From: Carallia brachiata
Taxonomy: Eukaryota; Streptophyta; Magnoliopsida; Malpighiales; Rhizophoraceae
NCBI GenBank assembly: GCA_021464245.1
Contig: JADCRB010000043.1
Location: forward strand, 7,277,056 to 7,341,055
DNA: 64,000 nucleotides
Direction: 5' to 3'
Numbering within the stretch: the first letter of the stretch is position 1; each line of letters opens with the position of its first letter. Made by a program: the position numbers and the translations under genes. The notes below the pieces were generated by a model. It saw nothing but the letters and a program-made list of their open reading frames with translations, searched no databases and had not been told where the DNA came from. Of the stretch, positions 12,293-24,668 are shown one piece after another.

Positions 12293-13158
12293 CACAAGTA
12301 TAATCATTCTAATGTTAGTTATGATGCCATATAGCTAGACATGTATAATCATTCTAATGTTGATTGTGATTCAGCATTTTGCTTGCACATTCTAGTCACT
12401 ATCGTCACGATTGAAATATCATGCATTGATACGCCAAATAATATGAGATTTTAACTTACAAAAATGCATTATTGCTATCGGTCAATGGTACACTATCGTC
12501 AAGCAGAGAGCAAGTTTGCAATCGTAGGCTAAGAAAAATGGATCTTTAATAAAAGTCATACCAGGAGGACGATGACAAAAATGAATTGGTGTGCTATGCC
12601 AAACTTGTGCAGGCGATCAACGAGACGATAATTGCAACTTAATTTTCCTTCTCACGTGGTTGAACGCTACACAAAAATTAATTAATACATAACAATTAAT
12701 AATGGTAATAGAGTCTTTAAAGGATATTTCAATGGTTGAAGAATTTAGATTTTCATTTTATAAAAGCATCGCTTACGATTTAATAGATCTCTTAATGCCT
12801 TGTAATGAAAAGAAATTAAAAGTTTTTTTTTAAAATTTTGAGAGAATATAATAAGGTGCTTGTTTTCATTGATTTCAAATTCTCATACACAGGTTAACTA
12901 GATTTCATAACCTTTCAACCTTCATATGCCATGGATGAAATTAAAAGTTTTAGATATTATTCATTCAATATTCATGTGATGTAATCTACTATTGAATTTG
13001 GAAAAATATGGCCGAAATTCATATATTTTAACTAAAATTTAAATAGTAAATATAAAATTAACATGAGAAGAATATAAAAAGTTTTCTTTTCTTTTCCAAG
13101 TTGCCATGAAGTTTATGCGGATTTCATGACGCAAATTGTTGCCAAACTTTAGGGTTTT

Positions 13159-13712
13159 TATTAAAAAAATAACACTATTTTTATGTTTTTTTTACAAATT
13201 TAGCACTACCTTTAAAAACTAATAAATCTAATATAGTTTAATTATTTTTTTTACAAATCTATCACAACTTTTAACGATTAACAAATCTAACACATTGTTA
13301 TTTAAAAATAATCAAACTTTTAATATGCACACATACACATTTGACATTTGGGTGTTTTAAACTGTATTAGATTTTGACGTTTAATTATTTTTTAACAAAT
13401 TTATCACACTGTCAGTTAAAAATAATTAAATTTTCAGTATGCACATATGTACATATAATATTTTGAAGTTTTAAATTATATTAAATTTAAATATAAATGT
13501 ATCATATATGTATATTAAAAAATTCAATTACTTTTAACTGATTATTACTAAATTTATTAAAAAATAATTAAAATGTGTTAGATTTGTTAATTGTTAACAG
13601 TTGTGCTGTATTTATAAAAAAATAATTAAATTATATTAAATTTATTAATTTTTAAAAATAATAATAAATTTATAAAAAAAATATAAAAATGATACTATTC
13701 CTTTGATAATAA
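13159..13712. mobile_element. foldback MITE with arms of about 270 bp
   Basis: The two halves are inverted copies. The left arm has ACTAATAAATCTAATATAG and ATTAACAAATCTAACACA; the right arm carries their complements. The axis lies near 13430 and there is almost no loop, so the transcript would form a long imperfect hairpin. There is no coding capacity. Ends are approximate and a clean target duplication was not found, so the superfamily is open. Confidence 0.75.
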
Positions 13713-13843
13713 CAATTTTATTTGTTCAATAATGGCATTTGTCACGACGGGACAGCAAAATAGTGGCTTGATCTGCTTTGACGTACAAGAATGGATTTAT
13801 TGACAGGTGGATTGATCGATATCACAATCTTCAATAGAATATA

Positions 13844-14270
13844 GGTAAAAATTATAATTTTATTTATTATTTTAATATATTTTAATATAATATTTTTAAA
13901 TTTTAAATTTTATTTTTAATATTTTTTATTAATTTTTTTTATTTTTTTATTAGTTGACTGTTAACTATAACCCGTAAGAGTCCAATCAACGATATATTTA
14001 ATATTTTTATATAATTAAAAGGAAGAGATTAAAAAAAATTAAAAAAAAAAGATTGTCGATCGAAAATAATAACATATTACTGATATAAATTATAAGTAGG
14101 ATAATATATTATTAATTAGACTACTACATATCACACTTAACGGTCAATTAATAAAAAAATATAAAAAAATTAATGAAGAAAATATTAAAAATAAAATTTA
14201 AAATAAAAAAATATTTGGTATGAAATTTTTAAAATATATAAAAGTAATAAGTGAAATTATAATTTTTACG
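13844..14270. mobile_element. Mutator-type MITE, 427 bp, 9-bp target duplication
   Basis: Terminal inverted repeats begin GGTAAAAATTATAATTT on the left and CGTAAAAATTATAATTT on the right (reverse complement). Similarity continues for well over 100 bp, through the (A/T)-rich segment containing TTTTAAATTTTATTTTTAATATT. Flanks are TAGAATATA (13835-13843) and TAGAATACA (14271-14279), 8 of 9 identical. Long TIRs and a 9-bp duplication are the signature of non-autonomous Mutator-like elements. Confidence 0.8.
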
Positions 14271-14283
14271 TAGAATACATTTC

Positions 14284-15124
14284 AATTCCCCTTCCTCCGA
14301 AAACAAAAATTTCTTGGCCGCCGGTGGTCTCTCTGTTTCGTTTTCTCTCTCTCTACCTGGTTCTTCTCCTTTCTCTTTATTCTACTCCATCTTTCTGTGC
14401 CTTCTCTCAAAATGATGGTTTCAACTTTAGTTTCCTTTAGCTTTAGCCGGAATAATGTCTCCATGACTTAATAAGCACTGGATCTAAGCATGCTAAAATT
14501 TCGGCAGCTTTTTTGTTGTCTTAGCTGACTTCTCCATTGTTGTCGCCACTGCATCCGCTGCTGATGTTCCCTCCGCCACTGCTGACTCTATTGATGTTGT
14601 TGCTGCTGGCGTGGAAGTCGCTGCCCTTTATGTTGCCACTGCCGCCATGGTCGAGGTCTTCAATGTCACCGCCCACGACTCTGTTTCAGCCGACGTCGGC
14701 CTCGCCTGCCTGCTGACCTTGTCTTTGTTGTCACCGGCTCTGTCGCTAGCTTTACCATTGCCGGCCCAGTTGCGGGCTCCACCGTCACCGGCTTTGTCAT
14801 TGCCGGCTCCAACGTCACCACTATCGACCGCTGTTGCCGCTGCTACTGTTGATGGGATTGAGTGCTGTTAGTTTATTTTGGGCTACGAGACTTTAACTGT
14901 TTATGTGTATTTGTCTGTTTGTATTTTAGGGATTTAGACAATAGTTGTTAGGGGTATCTAGTTGATTTCTGTCGTAAGTTTGAAAAAATGTGGTGGTTGC
15001 TCTTATATACAATTTTATCTGGGTGTCTAAACTCAGCTAAAATATCAATTTTAAGTAAATTTAATATCAATTTAATTGGTACCCTAGTTCGAAATTTTTG
15101 TTAAGACGAGTTTTATATCAAGTC
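14284..15124 (+). mobile_element. GC-rich retroposon-like block, plus orientation
   Basis: The block opens CT-rich (14284-14400), passes through a GC-rich run of GCC/ACC triplets (14520-14870) and ends T/G-rich (14880-15120). That composition contrasts sharply with its AT-rich surroundings. The open frame 14611-14871 (86 codons, Ala/Leu-rich) has no known domain. The same three-part plan appears in reverse orientation in the neighbouring element at 15141-16227, which has clear retroposition marks. I infer a related element here, without a visible tail. Confidence 0.4.
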
Positions 15125-15140
15125 AGTAAATAAACATTCT

Positions 15141-16227
15141 TTTTTTGACATAAGGAAATCGTTGTATTAAATCAATCGAATACCATACATAGATCCGACA
15201 CGAAAAACGTTCGGAGAGTCTGCGTACCGTAGAAATGAAAACGGCACTAATAGCCTACATTGAACATGATCACAAAGACCAAGCACTGAATATGTATAAA
15301 TCTTATTTAAATAAGACCCTCTAAAGAGGGTAGAGATCGAACTGAAAACATCAGTTGGACGAAACTGTATAAGGTAGTAGTCATCACACGTCGGCGGATC
15401 AATAGTGGAAATTGATCGAGTTTGCTCCACAACAATTTCCAAACACGCTACAGAACAAACAAACACAAACATAAATACAGTACAAATAAATACATAGACA
15501 TGACACATATGCCCCAGAACAAAAGTAAACCAGCAGCAACAGCAACCCTGTGCATCAGAAGAGGTGACGGAAAACAGCGTCGGCACCGGCGCCGGACATG
15601 CGGACGACGACAGCAGTAATTGCGACAGCAGTAGCACTCGTCGACCCAACACCAGAGTCAGCAATAGATCTAGAGCCACCAAAGCCGACGGCATCAGACC
15701 CGCTAGCAGCGACATGAGGAGCTGGGACTCCGGTGAAGGAGAGGCCAGTAGCATCAATATAAGGGACGATCGCTTAGGTGCCAGCCGCCGCATTAGCGGA
15801 AGCACTGGAGGTGGCAGTCGCGAAGTAGACGATGGCCATGGAGGCAGAAAAGGTGGACAAGGCGGCGGTGGCGGCGGACACGGCGGCGGCGGAAGCAGTG
15901 ATGGTGGTGGAGACAATAAAAGGAACGCCCGACTGGTGGAGAATACCAATCCACCAAGCAGGAAGCCATGAGGGGCTTTATTTAACCTAGATCTACTAGA
16001 GAAGCTACAGAGCACCATAACTAATGAGAGAAGGAAGAAAGAAGGAGGAAAAGAGTAGGGGAAAGGGAAGAAAAATAGAGAGGAAGGGGAACGGAGCCTG
16101 GGGGAGGAAATGAGAAGGGCTGGCCGGCAGTGGTGGTGGCTGGCCACCGCCGGCCGGAGGGTTTTAAAAATTTTTTGGAGGATTGGCGGAGAGCTTTAGA
16201 GAGAGAGCTTTACGTTGAAGAGTTGCA
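15141..16227 (-). mobile_element. 1.09-kb retroposon with 16-bp target duplication and poly-A tail
   Basis: The segment is bracketed by a perfect 16-bp direct repeat, AGTAAATAAACATTCT, at 15125-15140 and 16228-16243. On the minus strand it ends in a short poly-A (plus-strand T run at 15140-15146), the mark of LINE-mediated target-primed insertion. Its 5' half is CT-rich then GC-rich; its 3' half is T/G-rich. A minus-strand open frame of 326 codons (15167-16147) covers about 90% of it. It encodes Pro/Leu-rich low-complexity sequence followed by ordinary-looking residues, with no domain I recognise. It could be a retroposed transcript or a non-autonomous LINE derivative. Confidence 0.78.
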
Positions 16228-16243
16228 AGTAAATAAACATTCT

Positions 16244-19200
16244 GATAATATTAATTATAGGTTATTAATGTTGATACTTATTTTTATTTTATGCAGATTT
16301 TACCAATCCTCTTACGTCAAAATTATGTATGGCTTAATGCAATGAATTTTTTATTTTTGGTCAAAACAAAAATAAAGTAGCTCTAGCACGCAATTACACT
16401 CAAGAGTAATGATTGGCCAGCCTTCGTTTGATATTCATATCATGTAGCAGGTCTCTCATTTGTTTCGGTTATCAAGTCGATAAATACTATTACACCAGTA
16501 ATAAATTTAATTTGGAGAATAATTAGAGCCAAATATACAATTAGTGGACGTCAAAATAGTGGCTGGATCTGCTTAGACGTATCAAAATGGATTTATTGAT
16601 AGGTAAATTGATATCATAAGCTACAATGGAATACAAATATATAGGCCCGCTTTCGTTTTATTTTCTTAGGCATAAAAATAAAAGAAAAATTACTGGAACA
16701 AAATTTAAAATTCTAACCATCGTAAGAATGACTCATGCTTACAATACCAGCTTGTAGCAAGGTGTGTCTCCCAGATCACCGGGGAAGCGTGACCTGCAAT
16801 TCTAAGATTTTGCCAAGAATAAATTCTGCATTGTAGTTCCATTCACTTAGCACATGTTGCAACTTACAATTCTAAGGCAACTTTAGCAAGCGACTACACG
16901 TAAGAAAGATTGGCCGGCCTCCGTTTGATATTCATATTATATAGCAGCTCTTTCATTTGTTTCGGTTATTAAGTCGATAAGTACTATTAAACCAGTAATT
17001 ATTCAATTTGGAGAATAATTAGAGCCAAATAAGACAATTAGTGTCCATTGGATGTCCGCTGTATTAGAGAAAAATTATATCGTTGCATTGAATTTCAGAC
17101 TTAATAGTCGTCGTAATCTCCAATGATAAACTCGCGTTTGACCCACTTGTACTTGAGTAATAAGTTTACATTTTTAGATGCAGTTGAATGTGGTATTACA
17201 AAATAAAAGTTATTCTAATCTCAACTTGTATATCAGATAATCAACATTATTTCAATGAATTTTTTTTCTTGGTTAAAAAAAACGAAAGATGATTAGTGTC
17301 AATCCAAGAATCGATATCATATGTAAATGCCAATGTTACTAGTAGAACGCCGTTAGATTCGAACAATCAGAATCCAACAAGCATATGCGACGTATATGTT
17401 GGATAGTTATGGTACTTTATAAAATGGTATGGATCATCATTTGTTTGAGGCATACACACATCAAACAAAGTTTTCTGGGCGTCTGCCAAGTGGCCTTTTG
17501 CTCTTTATATGATATATGTATTGGTGATGCATTGTTCGTTGGGCATTGCGCACATACACGGATGGTCCCCGTTTTCCAACTTCAGACATATGAGGCCAAA
17601 CTTACAGTTATTGTTTTCCTTTTTCTTTTTTTAAAAAAATATTTGGTTAAGAAAAAGTTTATGGACAAGAAGAGTATTTTTATTTCATGGTTAAGGAGTC
17701 TATAAATTATCAATAATTTATAATAAAATTTACGTATTATTTATTTATAAAAAATTCTAATATTTATCAATAAAAATCTAAATTTGAGATAAAATATATT
17801 AAGAACCGAATTCTTAATTCTTAATCATTGGCTTCACTCTGGTGGACATTTACAATAGTTAATTAATGAGTGAGATTAATATAAACGCGAATGAAGAGGG
17901 CAGTTTGTCATGGCATGACCCATAATCCAGAATTGACAGCCACCATAATTTCGTAAAGTTAGGGGAGGGAGTACAAGAATAATTGAAAAGAAAAAGTTAT
18001 ATAAACATACAATAATTAATACAAAATTGATATATGAGATTTAAATCATTAAATTATAAAAAATATATTTAATTTAACAAAATAAAAATAAATAAACTAT
18101 TAAATTAACTGTTTATTTTTTACGTACCGCACATTACGTGACTACGTAATTACACCCTAATGGAAATTTATCATCTTTTATTGTGCAGGTTAAATGCGGA
18201 TATTATAATATTTCTCGTATTAAATATCATGATTAAGAAAAAAAAACAAAATCAAAAGTTTGATAGTGGTCCGCATTAATAATCTAAAATAAGGTAACGA
18301 GGACCACATTTTTTTAGCATGATTAAGAAAAAAAAAAATTCACTGGATGCAAGAACTAGACACATTCAGGAAATCTGAATTAAAAAAAAAATCAATTAAA
18401 TCCTATCAAAAGTTTGATAGGGCCCCGTTAAATGCGAACAATCAAAATCCAACATGCATACGCCACATATATGTCGAATGGCTTTTTTTTTTTTGTTTTT
18501 TAATATTAAAAAATTATTGTATTAATAATTTTTAAAACCGTATTCAGAAACGATGTAAAAGCATTTTTGATATATTTAAATAAAATTTATAATAAAATTT
18601 ATATGTCATCTATACACAAGAGACTTTAACAATTACTAAATTTGAGGTGGAGATAAAACACATTAGCAGACAAACCCTTAACAACTGAGTGCATCCTTAT
18701 AGACGTTTGCCATAGTTAATTAATGATTGAGATTAACATAAACACAAATGAAAGAGAGAGCTTGTCATGATACAGAGCAAGACACATAATCCAGAATTGA
18801 CATCCACCATAATTCCGTAAAAAAAAGAGAGGTAGTACTCGAATAATTGAAATTTCTCTGCTTTTATTGTGCATTTCAAATGCGGATATTACAGTATTTA
18901 TAGTTTGAACTTTGAAGTACTCAGAATTCAGGAAAAGTCCATCAAATTGAGCATCTTGAAGATAATTTAAAATTCCAAAACAAAAAATAATAATAATAAC
19001 AAAATCAAAAATTTGATAGTGGTCCGCATTAATAATCTCAAATAATGTAATGGGGACGTCATAATTTTTCATGATTAGGAAAAAAAAAAAAAAAAAAGAG
19101 TTTAACGGATACAACTAGACACATTTAAGAAATCTGAATAAAAAATAAAATCAATTAAATCCTACCGTGAACAAGGAAAGCCAATTTCTCGGTTTGGTTT

Positions 19201-20510
19201 TCTGGAGAAGAAAGGGGATCTCGAACTAACAACAAGAAACTATTTGTTTTCTTTTGTAGTGCCAAGGCCTTTCAAATTAGGCTCAAAAAAAAGATTATAG
19301 ATGTCAACCCTAAAAGGTTCAAATATAATTTTTCATTAATTTCTTTGATATTTTTTCGTGTGAGATAAATTAAAATAAAGAAGTCTAATAAAAATACCCA
19401 AGGCCTTTCACAGTCTTCTTCAATTGTTGATTTGTTTTATTAATCTGTTTTAGTTGTTTTTTTTGTTATTTTTATTTTTATTTTTTAATCATTCATCATA
19501 AAAAAATAAAAAAATAAAAAATTGTTATACAAGAGGGACTATCACAAGAACAAAAACAACAGCACTATTATTGTGTTACAGCTTTGTGCAAGGCAAAAGC
19601 AACTTTTTAGAGCAATCTAACAGAGGATTTAGCAAAAAGCGTCCCTTTTGAACATAAAATGCTATTGTTTTTTCGTTAAAGTTTAAAGTTGGTTGAAATT
19701 TAATATTTCAATGTAATTTTTGATTCATTGAGCTCAGTGGTTACAATTTTGACTGCAACCATTTTCACAGACATAGAACCACAACCCCACCCCCAAATCA
19801 ATCATTTAAATTGTCACAAAAATGTCAGGTCCCATGTGTCCTTTGGCATGGAAACGGCACTTTAATGCTTTCTGTTGTTCAAACTTACCCTTTATAATGC
19901 CTTTAGTAATGGATAAAATCATATGTTAGATTTGTTAAATGTGTGCGTCCATGGGCGTCTCTGTGAATATTGTTGGCAAGCACAATGATCCTTTTATAAT
20001 CCACGGCGAGACGGACGTACCCCTGGAGTATTGTTGTGCGGGACCTGCGCATGTGCCCGTTTCATGAACAATACCATGTTATATGTGGAGTTTTTTATTG
20101 AAACAGTTACAAACATGAAGGCACTGCTAAAAGCGACAGTTTAGTAGTAATATGACATATCACTTTTAACATAGATTAGACTTTGAGTTTTCACGTTTTC
20201 GCTCTCCTCGTAATTGATGATACTCAATGTGAACACGATATATGGGTTCAAAATTTGTTAATCTCGTGTTTGGGTTTAGGGGACTCGCTTTAGACTTAAT
20301 AGTGCTCCAGTTGTAGGTTCTCTTTATAGAGAAAGTTGAACGATGACGTCAATAGTTTAAAAATCAACATCAACTCACAGATATAATAACCGTCGTACCT
20401 GCAATATATCTTTTTTTGTGTTAAGAAAAAAAAAGAAGTTGAAGCTTGCAATGATAATGATGATCCAATGTTAAAAGTTTAATAACATCTATAATAGAAC
20501 AAATAAGAGT
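16244..20510. other. intergenic: decayed local duplications
   Basis: Several blocks recur in direct orientation. 16390-16550 matches 16888-17046 (shared TTCGGTTAT, AAGTCGATAA, GGAGAATAATTAGAGCCAAAT). 17850-17990 matches 18710-18855 (CATAATCCAGAATTGACA). 17363-17400 matches 18434-18475. 18255-18320 matches 19010-19080. 16556-16630 also resembles 13760-13840 (ATGGATTTATTGA). These look like old tandem segmental copies broken by indels. I see no gene. Confidence 0.6.
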
Positions 20511-20858
20511 TAATATATAAAAATATTATCAATTTGGTTAAAATAACAAATTTAGTATTAATTTTAAAAAGTAAAAATTTTACTAATTTTGCGTAAAATA
20601 ACAAATTTAGCACATAATAATTTTATATCAACAGAATCTGTTAGTTTTGATAACAGATTTATAAAATATGTCTATTTCGATAACATTATAATCATATAAG
20701 TTGATGTCATGTCATCAAAACAGATAAATTCTGTTAAAAAAATTTACAGCGTGCTAGATTTGTTATTTTATGTAAAATTAATGTCAGATTTATTATTTTT
20801 TAAAATTAATATTAAATTTATTATTTTAAATAAAATTAGTGATATTTTTGTATATTAA
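20511..20858. mobile_element. foldback MITE of about 350 bp
   Basis: The left end TAATATATAAAAATAT and the right end (reverse complement TAATATACAAAAATAT) are inverted copies, and both arms carry AAAATAACAAAT(T/C)TAGCAC. The arms total about 130 bp each around a centre near 20690. No coding capacity and no clear target duplication. Confidence 0.7.
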
Positions 20859-23800
20859 TTTTAAAAAATAAATGATACGTCTTTTTTGAACAATAACAAA
20901 AAAGAGAGGGTATTAGCTACAGTTGTAAAGTGTTATGGTCTATAATGTTATGTACCACTAATCGTGTGGTTCAATTGATAAATATTTAGATTTTGTGTGA
21001 AAAGTATTAAATTCAAATTCTGTTAAGAGTAATTGGTCTGATTAAATTTATTTTAAACTCTTTAGAGTTACAAATAATCTAATGACACTTGTTGAGTATT
21101 ATAAAATTTGCTCTTTTACAGATTCCGTATAAATTAATTGGCTTACTTAGGATAAAGAAGTTCAAACAAAAATCTCTTCGACAAATTTGTAAGATATTAT
21201 ATCTACTTACCTATTTTATAAACTAAACAAAAAACCGTGTTAAGTTTGGGTCAAACTTATTTTAATTAATGAACTTATTATCTAGTAAAATAACTCAAGC
21301 ATTTAAGTTTATATCTCTTTTCTTTTATTATTATCTGATGTGGGATTTTTTATTTCTTACACTCCCGAGACCTTAATATAATTGTCATTTCGACCAATCA
21401 TAACAAATAATTTTATTTAGAGGTGACTCCTTTCAACTATTCATCTAAAATCTTTTATAGGTTATTACAATCTACACTTAGAACTTTTTAAATTCTTTCA
21501 AAATAATAATAATAATAATAATAATAAAGAAAACCCATCTTCAGGAACCCGCGAGAAGCACAGGCTAATTTTCTTTTCTCTTCTTTTCTTCCTTACCGTC
21601 GGGACACGTGGTTCTTCACTTCATTTTCCCCCCCTTTTTTTTTTAATGTTCTGCAAACTCCGTGTCCGCTAGAAACCAAAGCAGCAGATTGGCCAACCTT
21701 CGGTTAAATCTAGACATTTGTTTGATACTTATGTCAGGAGGCAGAGACGTGGGGGCTGCGCGTTTCGCGTGGGCAGCTATAAATAATAAGAAAAATAAGT
21801 TATCCGCGTAATTGAAAATATAATTAATTATTAATAAAATATAATTACGTTAATAATTTTTTTAAAATTTTTTTAAAAAATTTTTCTTTGAAACTAAAAA
21901 ATTTTATTTTTTAATACATAATATGTAAGATTTATATTTTAAATTTTAAATTTATTTTTATTATATATATATATATATATAATTACATCCACTATTAAGT
22001 GTACCTTATTAATAATGTATAGTGTAAATATACGACTGCACATTACGAGTGTATAACTGAACTCAAATAATAATGTTATCTAGTGGCATTAGCCTTTTGG
22101 AAAAGACTAGGTATCTTGTCTTAGGTCTGCCTAAGTGCGGTATGTGCTGCAATTTGCAGCTCTCTCTGATCGAGATAGGTCTGTTTGAGATATCAGTCTC
22201 AGATAGATCTTATTTTATTTCGGTTTCTTTTTTAGAAAGAGAGTTTCGTCTAACTGAATTTCGTATTCAATTACTTTATAGTCCTTGTGACCCAGTCAAA
22301 TATAGATCCTTTTGACCATTTGTTGTGCCTACTTTGTGCTGATTCTTTCGATGCCTTAATATTGGATCTATGTATAAGTTCGATTATTATTAATATAATA
22401 TTTTCTTTTGATAAAAAAAAAAGAAAAGAAAATACTAGGTTTAATTGGCCTGACAACTTTGACATGTGCGTAATTAATGGGTTCTACTTGCCAGTTGGAA
22501 CTCTCTGGCCTCAGTTATTAGCACATGTTAAAGACGATCATCAAAGCGTTTTGACGGGCTCGTTGACATTTGCATTGGCTGTATCGCCCATTCCCAGCTT
22601 TCTTTTGAGACGTGGGAGGAGCCGAAGAGGAATGCACATGCATATTCACATTGTAGACTTGTAGTTGTACCATCACATTTATTGGTTGTCAAATATACAT
22701 TTATTTGGTCAAAAAAAAAAAAGAATATACATTTATAATTTCTATGAATGCACTTAAGTTTTACCATGACGCGATGTAACGTTTTTGTTTGTTTTTTTGG
22801 CACAGAATATCCTAATACCTTGTTGGCTATGAAACCATTCTTCATTTGCGGGACTAGAAAGATTGTCATTCAAGAGAAGTTGGATGTGTAAAGATTGGAA
22901 TAAGAGAATTTATCTCTTTATGAATCGTCTTTATACAAAATTTAAAATTCTTAATCATTCGAATCAATAAATTAGGTTCATATAAAATTTTTATAGCGAT
23001 ATCATAAAACGTTTTTGGAATTACTAAAATATATTGTGCTGCTGCATGATGCAAATTACAAGAAAACACACTGATTAAAAGGAAGTTAATTTGTAATACA
23101 CCATGCTTTTTTCATAGAGACAGATTGCAAAGCTGAAAACTCAAAAAAAACAAAAGAGGAATAAGGTTTCTTAATAACGCAAAAAAAAGTATACAATAAA
23201 AATATAATGATATAAATTTTTAAATTATAAAAAATATATTAAATTTTTTTTAAAAAAATATAAACTAATAATTATCATTCAATAAATTTCGTATTTTTTA
23301 TGACGTCTTTTTTTTTATGTTGTCATGTAATGAAAAAAAAAAAAAAAAAAACAGAACACGTGATATCTGATGTCTCCCAACTTGAGAAGAGTTGGCAAAT
23401 GGATAAAATTATTATAAACCAGCCTTCTTCGATTGTGATGGGAAGAGCCCAGGAGGGGCCCGGTCGACATGATTGAAATCAATTGTTATAAAGTTGAAGT
23501 TTGTAATAATTTATGCAGAACCCAGGTTACCACATATTAGTTCATGTAGTGGCTGGATTTCATTGGCCAATTCGTGAAAGCAGGGGGAAAAAACAAATTG
23601 TGAGACAAATCTTTTATATTATTTTTTTTCATCTACTTTTCTGAACAAGCGTGCCGAACTTTCAATGGTCAGTAGGATCGGATTTATACGGGCACAAGCA
23701 TTGACCAATTCAACTTAAACCCACCAGCAGCACGAAGTTTAGTAGGTTAGGACGCGTTTGGCGGGGGGATCAAATTAAACAAATCGAGGCACGATAAGCG

Positions 23801-24392
23801 TCTCATTTTTCGCAAGCCGTAAGTATTGAGAATGCGAAAAGGGACCTTAGCGGGGTCAAAGTAATGTAAAACGAGGTGTGTGAAATGAAACCCAACTTAA
23901 TATATATATATATATATATTAAAAAAAAAATAGCGGTGTCAGTGGCAAAGTGAGGCTCGGTTGGGGCAAAATATATGTTTGGTGTGAATAATGTACTAAA
24001 TCTTAATTTTCAGTTGGAGAAAGTAAATTAATAATATGGAAAATTTTAGGGTCTTATAGCTGATTAATCCCAAAAATATTTTTCCAACTAAAAAAAAGAG
24101 AGTGGCAAATTCTGCAAAACACGTACCTGCAATCAATAATAGATGTCCGTGAAGTTAATTTGCAACAGAACAATTTTTTGGTTAGAGGGGAAAGATGAAG
24201 CCAGTCCTAGAATACCAGAGATATACAAAGCATCCGAGGAATGCGAAAGCCGTAGAACCACTAAAACTCTCAAATTGGAAGTTTTTAGGGAAGGGTATGG
24301 TTGAACCTCTGACTTCCTATGTCGTCTGGTGGCCAGCCAGACTAACCTGCCCGATTAAGTAAAAGGACTTCATAGGACAAGAGATTGACTAA
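20859..24392. other. intergenic, AT-rich, possible LINE 3' end
   Basis: No gene is recognised. The segment 22070-22440 has a less AT-rich body ending in a T/A-rich stretch and an A-rich tail (AAAAAAAAAAGAAAAG near 22417), resembling the 3' end of a plant LINE. I found no target duplication. A weak tRNA-like SINE remnant lies near 20955-21040. Short microsatellites: (AAT)n near 21506-21530 and (TA)n near 21963-21981. Open frames at 22073-22315 and 22287-22664 fall in this LINE-like body and show no conserved domain. Confidence 0.4.
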
Positions 24393-24668
24393 GAGTTCGT
24401 TTATTTATTATAAAATAATTTATATTTATAAAATATTTATAAAAAAAATATTTACAGTGAAAATAATAATTTTTTTTTGTAATTTATTTATAATATAATT
24501 TATATTTTTCTTAAAAATAATTTCATTTCTGTAAAAGGAGTTATTTTACCTGAAAATTTAAAAATTTTCTCTAAATTTTACCAATATAAAATATTTTTCA
24601 TGAAACAAACACCGAAAAACTTATAAAATTTTTTTCTGTAAAATATTTTATAAAAAACAAACACACTC
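24393..24668. mobile_element. PIF/Harbinger-type (Tourist-like) MITE, 276 bp
   Basis: Terminal inverted repeats GAGTTCGTTTATTTATTATA (left) and GAGTGTGTTTGTTTTTTATA (right, reverse complement) are flanked on both sides by TAA (24390-24392 and 24669-24671). A three-base TWA target duplication and a TIR with a GTTTGTT core fit Tourist-type MITEs. There is no open reading frame. Confidence 0.72.

Larger units (their letters stand above)
9814..13158. other. intergenic with SINE-like and truncated retroposon fragments
   Basis: I recognise no protein gene. The region holds a plus-strand SINE-like fragment (about 9858-9978), a minus-strand SINE-like fragment (about 10447-10570), a very short retroposon scar (12226-12292), and a direct repeat of about 55 bp around 12300-12375 sharing TATAATCATTCTAATGTT. 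Open frames at 10572-10856 (-), 11359-11607 (-) and 11495-11815 (+) have no recognisable domain and are probably chance. Confidence 0.5.

Noticed and set aside
15564..15971. Plus-strand Gly/Ser-rich frame
   Set aside because: It is antisense to the retroposon, and its composition follows from the GC-rich repeat rather than coding selection.
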